From Nymphaea colorata (lineage: Eukaryota > Streptophyta > Magnoliopsida > Nymphaeales > Nymphaeaceae), in contig NC_045149.1 of NCBI RefSeq assembly GCF_008831285.2, positions 9,266,417 to 9,330,416 of the forward strand: a DNA stretch of 64,000 bases, written 5' to 3'. The translations under genes and the position numbers were made by a program. Positions 37,898 to 48,609 of the stretch are shown here, one piece after another. The notes beneath the pieces were generated by a model. The model searched no databases. It was not told where the DNA came from and saw nothing but the letters and a program-made list of their open reading frames with translations. Position 1 is the first letter of the stretch. Each line of letters begins with the position of its first letter.

Positions 37898-40005
37898 CTC
37901 AAGTTAAAGACCCACACTGTCACACACCCACACACACACACACTCTCTCTATCTCTCTCTCTCTCTCTGTTGATTTCTTTTGTTAATTAATTCGATTTTT
38001 ACAGCGACTACCGACCAGTAGAAAACTGAAACTTTTTTTCTTTTTAACCACAGCAACAATGGTAGGAAGTGGGAAACCTACTCATGTGCTGTGTTCCCCA
38101 GAGTCAGTGAAAGGAGGAAGAACCATGGACCGATTCACGTAAGCGCGTGTGAAAACCGGCAGCAGAGAGAGGCAGAAATGTTGACCACAATCGAACGATT
38201 TGAACGCAGTTTTTCTAAGAGAGCATGACAGTGGTAGTAATATAAAAACCGAAAACGAGCAATTCAGACTTAGAGAGAGAAAAAAGCACTGCCGGTTTGG
38301 CTTGCTCTGCAAGTCAATTCAATAATTTACTGGCGGATCTTCCCTTTTCCTTTTACTAATTTCCTTCTTACATCAGCATGGTTAGATCCGGGCCGGCGTT
38401 GAGGCCAAGAGAATATTTGTTTCCTTCTTCCTCGTCTCGTATTTAATCATCTCTTCATCCTCTCCCCTTGAAATGTTTTTAACCTCCGTTCTTTCTCTCT
38501 CCCTTGGAAACCTTCACCAATCGAGTGACCAGTCTGTACTTGTACAGTTCTTCACCAGCCAACGACAATCTGCACTGAGCTACTCTTTGCCCCCCACCTA
38601 CGAATCCTTTTAGAGAGAGAAACACAGAGATTCTTATTTCTTGCTTCCCCTTTCACGGTAAACCCGGAATTACCGCGCGGTACCTACTCCTTTGACTGGA
38701 CCAATCACCACAGATTTATTCCCTTAACCATTGCTACAGAGGACGTATTTCCGAGAAGGGGAAGAGGACTTGTAGTTGTCGCCGATCGCAGTAAATGAAG
38801 TTGCAGAGACAAGGAGAACACGGCGTCCATGAGAGAGAGGAGGGAATCCAGGAAGCGTGCAGTAGTTCCACCATCTACTGTTTCTCCTTCAACTTGCAAA
38901 GTAAATTAACCAACTCTCTCTCTCTCTCTCTCTCTCTCTAGAGTAATAAGAGAAAACATTCCTTAAACCTGCAGTTAGTTGACCCTCCCTTGCATTCTCT
39001 CTCTCTCTCCTTCTAACGTGTTAGCAAACAGTGTCGAAGGGAAAGCAACAAAGCATGAGAAGACAAATGAATTAACAGTTGTGAAAGACATTGGCCCCCC
39101 ACATTATCAGACCTACCTTTTTCTTTTCCCCTTCCCCCTTTTTCCTTCTCTTTCTTCATTCTTGTCCCCTCCTCCAATAATTTACGCTCTCTTTCTTCTT
39201 TAACATATATATATATATATATATATATTAAAGAAAAAACGTACCTCTATCATACGTAATCTCACAACATCCGTACTCAACTTCTGTTCTTAAAGAATAC
39301 TTATAAGTTTGAATTTTCTTTATAGAGAAATAGAGAAATGAAAAAAAGTAAGGAGGCCACTACCCACGCCACCACGCACTCACCATCTCTATTCAGTTTT
39401 TTCTTGAAACATACGTCTTATTACTTGTGACAGTTTTGCTTTTTTTCTTGTCTCATAAACATCAAAGGTGTTCATCAGAACTCTAAACACTGAGATCCTG
39501 AGACAGTCCAGAATTTCAAGAGTAAGGAAAAAGAAGATTGAGCTTTGGCCGGGGTATCTTTACCCTGTATAAATATCAAAAGTAGTGGGGCTGATGAGTT
39601 AGATTCAATGCGCCCTCGTTGGTAGGTGTCTATTGAGTAGCAGACTCGAAAAAATTAGCTGGAGGAGTACTTGTTTAAAAATGCTCAAATTTGGTGGGAC
39701 ACTTATATATATATATATTTAAGATTCTCATTTAAAAATAAAAAACATTTACGAAACTGGTGTTGCACGCCAATCACAATGTAGCTATGCCACTGGCTGT
39801 ATATGTTCTCCTGCCTGAGTTTGAACCATCTATGTAACATGACATGAATGGTTGAGTGCCTAGGGTCCAGTTGCAGAGCTAAAGGCTAAAGCCAGGGTGG
39901 GCGCAAGTGGGTGTGAAAGCGAAAGAAAAAGGTGCAATTATTTGGTCAGTATTGGGTCCAAGAGTGCATGGGGGCACCCACCCTCAAGACCAACCAGCCT
40001 TTACA
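37898..40005. other. ABCB1 upstream region
   Basis: Holds the ABCB1 5' UTR and promoter (read on the minus strand). CA/CT tracts lie immediately upstream of the ATG (about 37,920-37,970), with further CT tracts at 38,912-38,940 and 38,996-39,010. CT/GA tracts near start sites are common in plant promoters; their function here is inferred. An AT run lies at about 39,205-39,228. Beyond 39.3 kb I see only AT-rich sequence. Confidence 0.55.
38912..38940. repeat. (CT)n microsatellite
   Basis: A simple CT run of about 29 bases, roughly 1 kb upstream of the ABCB1 start codon. Confidence 0.92.
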
Positions 40006-40013
40006 CTAAAGTT

Positions 40014-40173
40014 GCGTTTGATAGCTCGAAGATTCGAGGCAGCATCTGAAGACGTGTTCTGGGAGATCATTTGTTTAACAATATGATACATGTTAAAAAT
40101 TCATGGATCCGACATTAAATCCATGAATTTGAGATTGTAAGGATCTCAGATCACTGCAGATCTCAAACACAGC
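40014..40173. mobile_element. 160-bp MITE, hAT-like
   Basis: It is flanked by the 8-bp direct repeat CTAAAGTT (40006-40013 and 40174-40181). The ends, GCGTTTGATA and (reverse complement) GCTGTGTTTGAGA, form a short imperfect inverted repeat. The interior is rich in GATCTCAGATC and ATCCATGAATTT palindromic words. Similar words recur near 13,090, 30,000-30,420 and 51,470-51,620, so this is probably a dispersed family. Confidence 0.65.
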
Positions 40174-40801
40174 CTAAAGTTCCTTATGTCAAAGAGGGGC
40201 ATGTGCCCACCCTGACACAAACACATGTGCCAAACTAAAATAGAAAACTTGTATAAAAAAACTAAAAATATTCTTAAGAAGAGGTTCAGAATACCAATCT
40301 CTTGAGTTTTGATCCAAATCCTATGTGGGTCTTCCTTCATTTCCTTCAAGCAAGGAATAATGGCTTAATGCAAGATTTCAAGCAGAGACCCGTGAAGCTC
40401 TCAGAAAAGGAAAAACTCACATTCAACAAAGAGACAAACTTCCTCTGATTTTAATGCAAGTTATCAGAACAATCCGACTGTAAAAACCCAGTAATTAAAT
40501 GTGGATCTAGACACAGATCAGTACCGAACGGATTTTAAGGACTAAACGAAGAAAATAAAGCATTGATTTCAGCTGTCCACCGACCAGATCCAGACATGCT
40601 GTCCAATGTCACTATTTATCCACAAAACCTTATTGTTTTTATAGGTAAATGCAAGATGTACAAGCTAAGCCCCGAGGGTGTAGTGCAATTGGGCGGCGCA
40701 TGCGGTGCATGTAAAAGGGATGGTGTGTCTATTCATGCAGCCGTCACCTTTCTCGGAAAACTAGTCTCTTAAACCATGCTGGTTTCGAAGCAAGCTCTGA
40801 A

Positions 40802-40803
<2 letters not shown>

Positions 40804-40851
<48 letters not shown>
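40804..40851. repeat. (AT)n microsatellite with shared 3' flank
   Basis: An AT run of about 48 bases. The flank after it includes TTTGAGTTTGTTTAAACAAG and recurs after the (AT)n run near 44,988. That indicates the same dispersed repeat at both sites. Confidence 0.92.
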
Positions 40852-40855
<4 letters not shown>

Positions 40856-41617
40856 GCCCTGCCATATTTGAGTTTGTTTAAACAAGTGCTCTTCCAGCTA
40901 ATTTTTCTGACTCCGCCACTGCTCTGAACCCCAAGGAGAACTATAAAGATAGACGGGGAAGGCTACAGACTCTCTTCTAGGCGGCGGGCTTCATAAACAC
41001 GCCCTGCTTACTTGGAAAAGAAAAAAGAAAAAGATGGCAACAAGCTGAATGGATCTAACTGTACAATTTTTTATGCAATCTTATGAAGCTTCATTCAAAG
41101 TGCATCTACATTATCAACCAAATTTCTTATAGTAAAGAATTCATGCTTTTAGTATCTCACTTCTATAACTTAATAGACAACACCTTCTCTTCTTTTTGAT
41201 TCAGTATGCATGTGCATATCCACATACGCATATGAAACTCATATTTTAATATACCCGCATTACTGTAAAAACAAAAAAAGGCCATCATTAGGGCATCTTC
41301 CTCTCCTGATTTTACGCCAATCATTTGTTTAAGAACAACCATTTACCTTTATTTACTGAATAATGAGATGGGCATCGCATTAAGAAAAAGATTTCAACTT
41401 TATTTGGCAGAATAATTAAATGGGTATTCGATTCAGAGATAAAACTTAGCATTATTTTACTCGACAATCAAAGGGGGGCAACAAGAAGAGGATCGCACAT
41501 GAAAACAAGCCAAAAAGGGCCCTACTGCACGTGCTTTTAGTGCACAACTTTCAGATCCGTCATATATATATATATATATGAAATTAAAATCAACCGGCCA
41601 TTGTCTATGGCTACATG

Positions 41618-42109
41618 TAGGGTTGAACAACTAGTCGAGCTACTCGAGCGAGGTCGAGCTCGAGTTCACGAGTCGATTCGTTTAAATAATCGAGTCGAGT
41701 TTAAGTTCACTGAACTCGAACTGTTAAAGTTCGACTTGGCTCGAAAATGGTGTGCAACGACTTTTTAAATATCCGACTCACTTTTTTAATTAAAAAACCA
41801 GTATATTGACGTTAATTAATTATGTAAACTTTTACAAAAGCTCCTTCAAGTTTGTCGACCCTTAATCGAGTCGAGCTCAATTTATGACAAAGTAATACAA
41901 CATATATTCAAACAAGTTTGTCGAGCTCGAGCTCAATACGTAATTGCCGAGTCGACCTTGAGTTGCTTCTATTGAGCTATTATCGAGCTCGAGCCTAGCT
42001 CGAGCTTAATGTTTCATTAGTCGAGTCGAGCTCGAGCTTAATGTTTCATTAGTCGAGCCGAGTTCGAGCTGACTGAACTCGAGCTCGGCTAGGCTCGTGT
42101 TCACCCCTA
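41618..42109. mobile_element. 492-bp non-autonomous hAT element rich in GAGCTCGAG
   Basis: It has the 8-bp target duplication GCTACATG (41610-41617 and 42110-42117). Terminal inverted repeats TAGGGTTGAACA and TAGGGGTGAACA match at 11 of 12 bases. The TAGGG end plus an 8-bp duplication is typical of hAT elements. The interior is a degenerate array of CTCGAGCTCGA-type words able to fold on itself. It has no coding capacity. A relative lies at 52,797-53,272. Confidence 0.88.
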
Positions 42110-42274
42110 GCTACATGGTTTATTTTATGCTTCGTGACACTAAAAACATTACAAATAGTGCATTGTTTGGCTAAAAGCAGTGGCCCATGAATTGGCATTG
42201 AGGGATGCACCACTTACGATATTTTTTAAAATTGAAAAATGTCCATCTGGCAATCGATGTTGGGCGGTTGATTT

Positions 42275-42279
<5 letters not shown>

Positions 42280-42364
<85 letters not shown>
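42280..42364. repeat. Compound (CT)n(AT)n microsatellite
   Basis: A CT run to about 42,310 passes directly into an AT run to 42,364. Frames predicted through it are repeat artefacts. Confidence 0.93.
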
Positions 42365-42366
<2 letters not shown>

Positions 42367-43754
42367 CATCCACCATTGAGAATGCTCCTACTTTATTGAA
42401 GAGGCATGTGCTTTGCCTCATCATTCCATCTCATTGTCTTGCCTGCACACAATGTTTGATGGGTTTAGTTGATGGCATGGTTAATGATCTAACCCTAGTT
42501 GATTGGTGGTGGTTGACCTAGAGGGTTGGCTTGTGACAAAAAGAGTGTATTGAAATGAACAATCATAATTGATCTTGCCCCATATTAATGCCTACCATGA
42601 TAATAGCATGTTCCTTTCTGGCCCATCACATGCTTCACATTTGCCATCTTATCTTCTTAAAATTTCACAATGATGTGGTGACAAAAGTAGCTGATCAATG
42701 ACAAAACTGAGGCTTTATTCTTGTTTATTGGCAAAGTTGGTCAGGTTTTATGTAATGAAATGTGAAAGCCACTGACCAAGTAACTTAGATGGGTGAGTTC
42801 TCATGGGTTCCTCATGTTTGCTCCTTTCCCCCAAAGGCGATGCTCAAATTTGGGTTTTTGGGACAGAAGATAAAATTTTTTGAGGAATATTAAGTATTTG
42901 CAAGAAAATCAGTATCCAGATTATTGATTTTCTGAATTTGATAAAAATATTTAAAAGCAAATATCAGTTGAGATCTGCAAATGATGATAAACCACAAATT
43001 AAATGAAATGAGTGTGTGTGTATTGTTTATGTGTCTATATGATTCTTATATATATATATATATATATATATCAAACTACTAACTAGGGATAAAAACCAGC
43101 CCCTTTTAACTTTTGCTAAAAAATATTTGAAATCAAATATGAACGTCCCACTGCGTTTAGAAAACCTAATTTAAAATAATCGTACTTTAATTGAAGTTGT
43201 TGTTATGAAAACCATTGATTTTTATGCGAGTAATTTTTTTATGTTATAGAAGCAGTTCATTTTTTGCTATGATAAAAAGATTGTTAAATTTAAAAAAAAA
43301 ACATTAAATTAATATATGTTTCTCGTCAATTTGACTTTAAGATCATGCCTACAAGGTTAGATTGCCAAAAAAAAAGTAAAAAATTCACAATTGTGCAGCG
43401 TTTCTAGCCGTGACCTAATGGGCTGGAATAAAAGAAGTGCTGTCAACAATTGAAATTGATTTTACTTTTTATCAATTTTGTTCATTTTTTGTACGGCGTA
43501 TGTTTATGTTGTTGGCATAATGCTTTCTATCTAATATATTGTGGACTTATAAATAAATGATATCTTCTAAATGTACGGATTAGTTTTATAACATCCTAAA
43601 AGGAATGTCGTAAATTCTTTTGGCTTTGAAACTCATTCTACAAATTAAGAAATATGATGTCACGTCAATTGATATGCTTATATATATATATATATGTGTG
43701 TTGCTTGACATTTTGCATACTTCTTTTCATTTGAAATACAACGAACGCCAATTG

Positions 43755-44033
43755 CGTGAAAATTTTTTAAATCCTGGCCGCATTTTTCAACTGTTTTTGA
43801 GTGACAAAATTTTCAACTGTTTTTTAATGACAATTTTTTTTTTTAAATTTTAAACATCTGTCAGTATCCAATAGAATTGAATTGTTTGAAAATTGCATGA
43901 AAATTTCTAAATCCTGGCCACATTTTTCAACTGTGTTTTAGTGACAAAATTTCCAACTGCGTTTTAATGACAATTTTTTTTTTCAAAATTTCAAACATAT
44001 GACAGCATCCAGTATCCGATAGAATTGAATTGT
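43755..44033. repeat. 140-bp tandem duplication
   Basis: Two diverged head-to-tail copies with period 140. Both contain AAATCCTGGCC, TTTTTCAACTGT, AATGACAATTTTTTTT and GATAGAATTGAATTG-like blocks (the first copy has AATAGAATTG). Differences include several substitutions and small indels. Confidence 0.9.
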
Positions 44034-44057
44034 TCTTTTTCTCTCATTCTCTCTCTC

Positions 44058-44108
<51 letters not shown>

Positions 44109-44786
44109 TGTTTGTTTCTTTCCACAGTTCTGTATTTCATCAAAAATTTGACAGAAGACGTGGGGAGCGCTTGACAAGGTTTTCCTTCAAATTCTCTCTC
44201 TTACTTTAGTATATATATAACTTTTTACTTTAGAAGATTCCTGTTTGTTACTGTGGTCGGACATGACCATGAAAAACAGGAATGATTCGACGGTGTTTGT
44301 GGAACGACCTCGGTATTTGGTATGACTAAGAGAGACGGTACTGCGTATCTATCTAGCATCTTATTTTACATTAACTAGAAAAATATATATATATATATAT
44401 AAGGAAGAGAGAGAGTGAGAGAAAGCAAAATTGGTAAACACAACACTTAGGTAGCCATGGAAAAAACCAACCCATTAAAATTAATTTATTAAATTATTTT
44501 TTCTGCAATTTAACCTTATCAATATAATCTTAACACTGATTTGGTAAGAACATTATATTAAGTTAATCAAATTGTTACCGTAATAATGTTTTTAAATTAT
44601 AAAGAACAAATGACTTTTATGACATCAAAATTTTCTTTAGTATAGAAGAACAAATTTTCGCATAACCATCTTGAACTATAATATGATTTATATTAAGTTA
44701 ATGCTCATTGACACATTAAGGGGTTTATATTATGTTTAAAATACTTTTTAACACAAATTTAAGAGTTATGGCTTATGTCCTTACTT

Positions 44787-44884
44787 ATTGGTCGTTACTC
44801 TCATATATGCTATCGATTGGTCGTTACTCTCATATATGCTATTGAATCTCATATATGCTATTGAATCTCATATATGCTATCGAA
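44787..44884. repeat. Short minisatellite (CTCATATATGCTAT units)
   Basis: Four copies of CTCATATATGCTAT. The first two are embedded in a 29-bp unit ATTGGTCGTTACT..., the last two in a shorter unit of about 20 bp. Two overlapping periods imply stepwise slippage. Confidence 0.88.
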
Positions 44885-45490
44885 CAACGTAACCACATTG
44901 TGGTTGGTGTGGGCAGTTTCTAGCATCAATCTCGCATCAATCTTTTGAAAGTTTTTATTTTTAAATAAAAATTATATATATATATATATCCCACAAAATT
45001 TGAGTTTGTTTAAACAAGTATCATTCCAATTAAATGCTATCTGATGGGAATTGGATCAACATAAAAAGACAAGAGGTTGCTTAGATTTTAGAAAACCAAT
45101 TTATTGACAGCCCACAAAATCGGATCTCGACCGTTGGTTCTTACTTTTCCTTTTTTTTTTTGAATATTTTAAATATATTAGCCGTATTTATAAGGTGAAA
45201 TGTATTGAAAAAAACTTGTTAAAAACAAAATGCGTGCCCATTGGCCGATGCTTGGTGATATGACTGGAAAATGACAACACTGCTTGTGAGCATCTTTTGT
45301 GATGGAAAGCCGGAGAGACACCGAAGTTGTCCGGAAAGTTGAGGTAGAGAGCATATGCCTTTCTTTTCCTTGTTATTCTTTTCTGTATGCATGGAAAAAA
45401 AAAAAAGCAGCACATAAGTTCATGAACGATCCAATGACTTGTCATTCGTATATTTCTTTTTCCCATCTCGAAAAGTAAGTTCAGTGTCTT

Positions 45491-47231
45491 TAGAGGTGGA
45501 CGGCTTTTTGGTTCAGCTTAATTTATTAAGGCTTTGGTCAGTAATTTAAATCTGATGTTGCAAAAAATGACAAACTCAAAGTGGTTTTGAGAAATGTCAA
45601 TGAATCAGATTCAGGTTGGATATCCTATCAAACTGCTTTCGAAAAAGTTGGATCTCAAATTATATTAGAGATATGGTTGTCGATGAATCATATTCGCATC
45701 AGATGTATACTTTGTCAAATCCGTTTCTTGGATATCTTCCTATGTTTGGACTCGAATCCTTTTCGACATCAGATCAAGAAAAATCTATACTATATAACTG
45801 AATCTTAAATCCAAATTCATAGTCTGAATTTGATTTTTAGATTAACATCAGAATCCACATCCCATTTTTAACCCAAATCCATACCATATTTATAAAGGAG
45901 CATAGCATATGTATTTAAAGCTCATTCGAATCCAATCAATATTTACTTGAATCCAAATCCGAATCTGATTGGATGCATTCTTTGTATCCCAATCTAATCT
46001 GAATTCTTAATCGGATATCAATTTTTTTCGTATTTAAATCACATTTGTTGACATCCCTAGATATTATTAGCCCTACAAATGCTGAATTGACAATGAGCAA
46101 TGTCATATGATGTTTTCTTAATTTTTTTAATCACATTTTTGTTTTTATTTATCTCTCTATGGAAGAGCAGTTTTTAGTAATAAAAGTTGAGTTTTGAACC
46201 AAACTTTCTTCTGGATCCAAATGAGCTGATTCATTTTACTAAGCTCAATCGCTTTGACATCTGGTTCAAATCAGCCGTGTTATGTATTCCTGCAATCCAG
46301 ATTCTTTTAAATCAATATAATTAATGGTGATGGGATGCAGTACGTAAGTTGAAGGGTATACCGTAGCCATTGCTAGCGCTAACACAGCTTAAGACCCTCG
46401 ACACAAGATGAATGTAAGGACAATTGGACCTCTTTTTCAGGCAGTGGGTTGTTAATGTCTCGCTCACCTGACAATCAATATGCTTAAGCCATTAGTTTAT
46501 GGTAATGCCATTCTCATACCCAGATTGGACTAAGAACAGATCCAGACCACTAGTTGCAATCGTATCATATCCAAGTTCAGATAAGATTCTAATCAAATTA
46601 TGCGATTCTTAATTTCTCACATATAAGGAACTAGACCTTCTTCTTTTCTCACAAAATTCAGCACCACCATTCACATTTTGGGGCCGTTTAATCTCATTCA
46701 CATCCAAATTCAAATCATCTCTGGTTTTCCGAATCTCAGATCCATATTCAAATCTGACAAGATCCATGAAGTTTTGCACTCAATGGACCAAATTAACGAC
46801 AACGTTGCACCCTTCAGCTACACTTTCTGCCAAATGGAAAAAAAAGAAGAAGAAAAAATCAGATCTAAATTTATGGTAAAAAGAAAGGGAAAACCGGAAG
46901 CTTCATCATCCCTCCTACTAACAAACGCAACGCTACTTGACAAAGCGGATGACTTACCGAGTACTAACAAACACGACGCTACTTGACAGGGCAGATCAAA
47001 GAAAAGGAGGATTCACTAAGACGAAAAGACCAAAGCCAAGTAAGGCCACTTCGTTCGAACCAAGAAAAGCTGTACGGATAATGCACTTTTTTCAGCAGCT
47101 TTTATATATATATATATATCAACCGGCTACTTCTAAAGCTTGGAAGGTTTTTTTTTTCAAATTTATATGTCTAAAAAGGTGCATTCGTTACTTAAAAATT
47201 GTAGCAACAGAAACTAAAAATATAATCATTC

Positions 47232-47271
<40 letters not shown>

Positions 47272-47470
47272 AAAGAGAGAAAAGATGGAGAAGGTATGGG
47301 CTGATGAAAAAGCAAAAAAAAAAAAGTCAAATTATTGAATGGCTGACAAGAAATAATTAAGCGTGACTTTAGGGTAGGAAAGGAGTAAATGTAGGTTGAC
47401 AAAAGAATATGGTGATTGCTGCACGTGTCGTGTTGTGCGCCCTTTACATTTCAGCCACATGCTTCTTTCT
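45491..47470. other. Gene-free stretch with degenerate hAT-like remnant
   Basis: The segment 45,492-46,060 starts TAGAGGTGGAC and ends GTTGACATCCCTA, which resembles hAT ends. I find no matching 8-bp duplication, so it is only a possible remnant. It is rich in GAATCCAAATC-type words. Near 46,917-46,995 two copies of ACTAACAAAC...GACGCTACTTGACA lie 46 bp apart. An (AT)n run lies near 47,240-47,269. No gene was recognised. Confidence 0.5.
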
Positions 47471-47504
47471 GCTTCACTTGGAAGTGTATCAGAGTTTAAT
47501 CATA

Positions 47505-47600
<96 letters not shown>

Positions 47601-47660
47601 TGCTTCACTTGAAAGTGTATCAGAGTTTAATCATATTAAATAAATAAATAAATAAATATA
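47471..47660. repeat. 131-bp tandem duplication ending in (AAAT)n(AT)n
   Basis: The block GCTTCACTTG.AAGTGTATCAGAGTTTAATCATATT followed by (AAAT)n and then (AT)n occurs twice, starting at 47471 and 47602. The first copy has the longer tetranucleotide and AT tracts. This is a duplication of a microsatellite together with its flank. Confidence 0.92.
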
Positions 47661-48573
47661 TATATATAGTTTGAGGATCAGAATCTAGCAGTTAGTAATA
47701 AGAGAAGCCAGACTTGTTGTGAGACAAGGGAAGAGGAAAGTCCTAGGCAACCCGCTCCAAAAATATATTAACATTTTACAGAGAGAACTCTTCTCTTAAA
47801 ATATATTTACAGATAGCTGCCTATTAAATAGCTAATGGCACAGTCGGTCCTAAAATTAGTTAGTTGGCTGTGCGAGGGATAGTTTCTTGTAGGTTTTAGG
47901 GTTTTTCTTTTTATATATAAATGTTTACTTAGGAGAAACCAAAAACTTTCGCAAGCGTAATGGTTGGCATTCTTTAAAGCTCCTTCACTGATCTTCATCG
48001 GGTTGTAATTGAAGTGAATTTTGCCGGATATTTGATCCAACCAAGCAGCCATGGTTTTCATTTGATCTTTTTACAATAGTTCATAAATGTAATACATACA
48101 TATAGAAAATTTAAAACCTATTACATATATCATTCTTCCTATAGGTAGTGAGTTAATTAATAGACAAGATAATCACACATACATGTATATAGTCTTTAAA
48201 AGATTATGTACATTTATTATAAATACTACTCCATCACATCCATTGCATAGAACATATGATTAACCTGGCAGAGCCACATATGGGCATGTGTAGGCAATTG
48301 ACCACACGGTTCAATAAGATTTATTTATTTATTTATATAGTGGTTGAATCCAGATTTTTTACATATTTATATATAAAAGAGCCCTTCAAAACGTTAAATT
48401 GTGGAGTTTGGGTGAGAGGGAGGGAAAACTCACTAGTTAAAAGAGAGGTTATGGTGCTTTTAAGGTCTAGAGCTGCGTTGGAACTATACAAACTTTTAGC
48501 ATGGTGGCTGGTGCACGCAGTTGCCCACACCAGTCTTACAACATTTATTTATTTTTACATTAATATTTTGATT

Positions 48574-48609
<36 letters not shown>

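Larger units (their letters stand above)
42365..45490. other. Gene-free AT-rich stretch
   Basis: No coding region was recognised. It holds several (AT)n runs (about 43,050, 43,680, 44,062-44,105, 44,380, 44,972), a 140-bp tandem duplication and a short minisatellite, listed separately. Frames present are short and low in complexity. Confidence 0.6.

Noticed and set aside
45492-46060. Possible hAT element with TAGAGGTGGAC / TAGGGATGTCAAC ends
   Set aside because: No 8-bp duplication could be found at its flanks, so it is mentioned only as a possible remnant.
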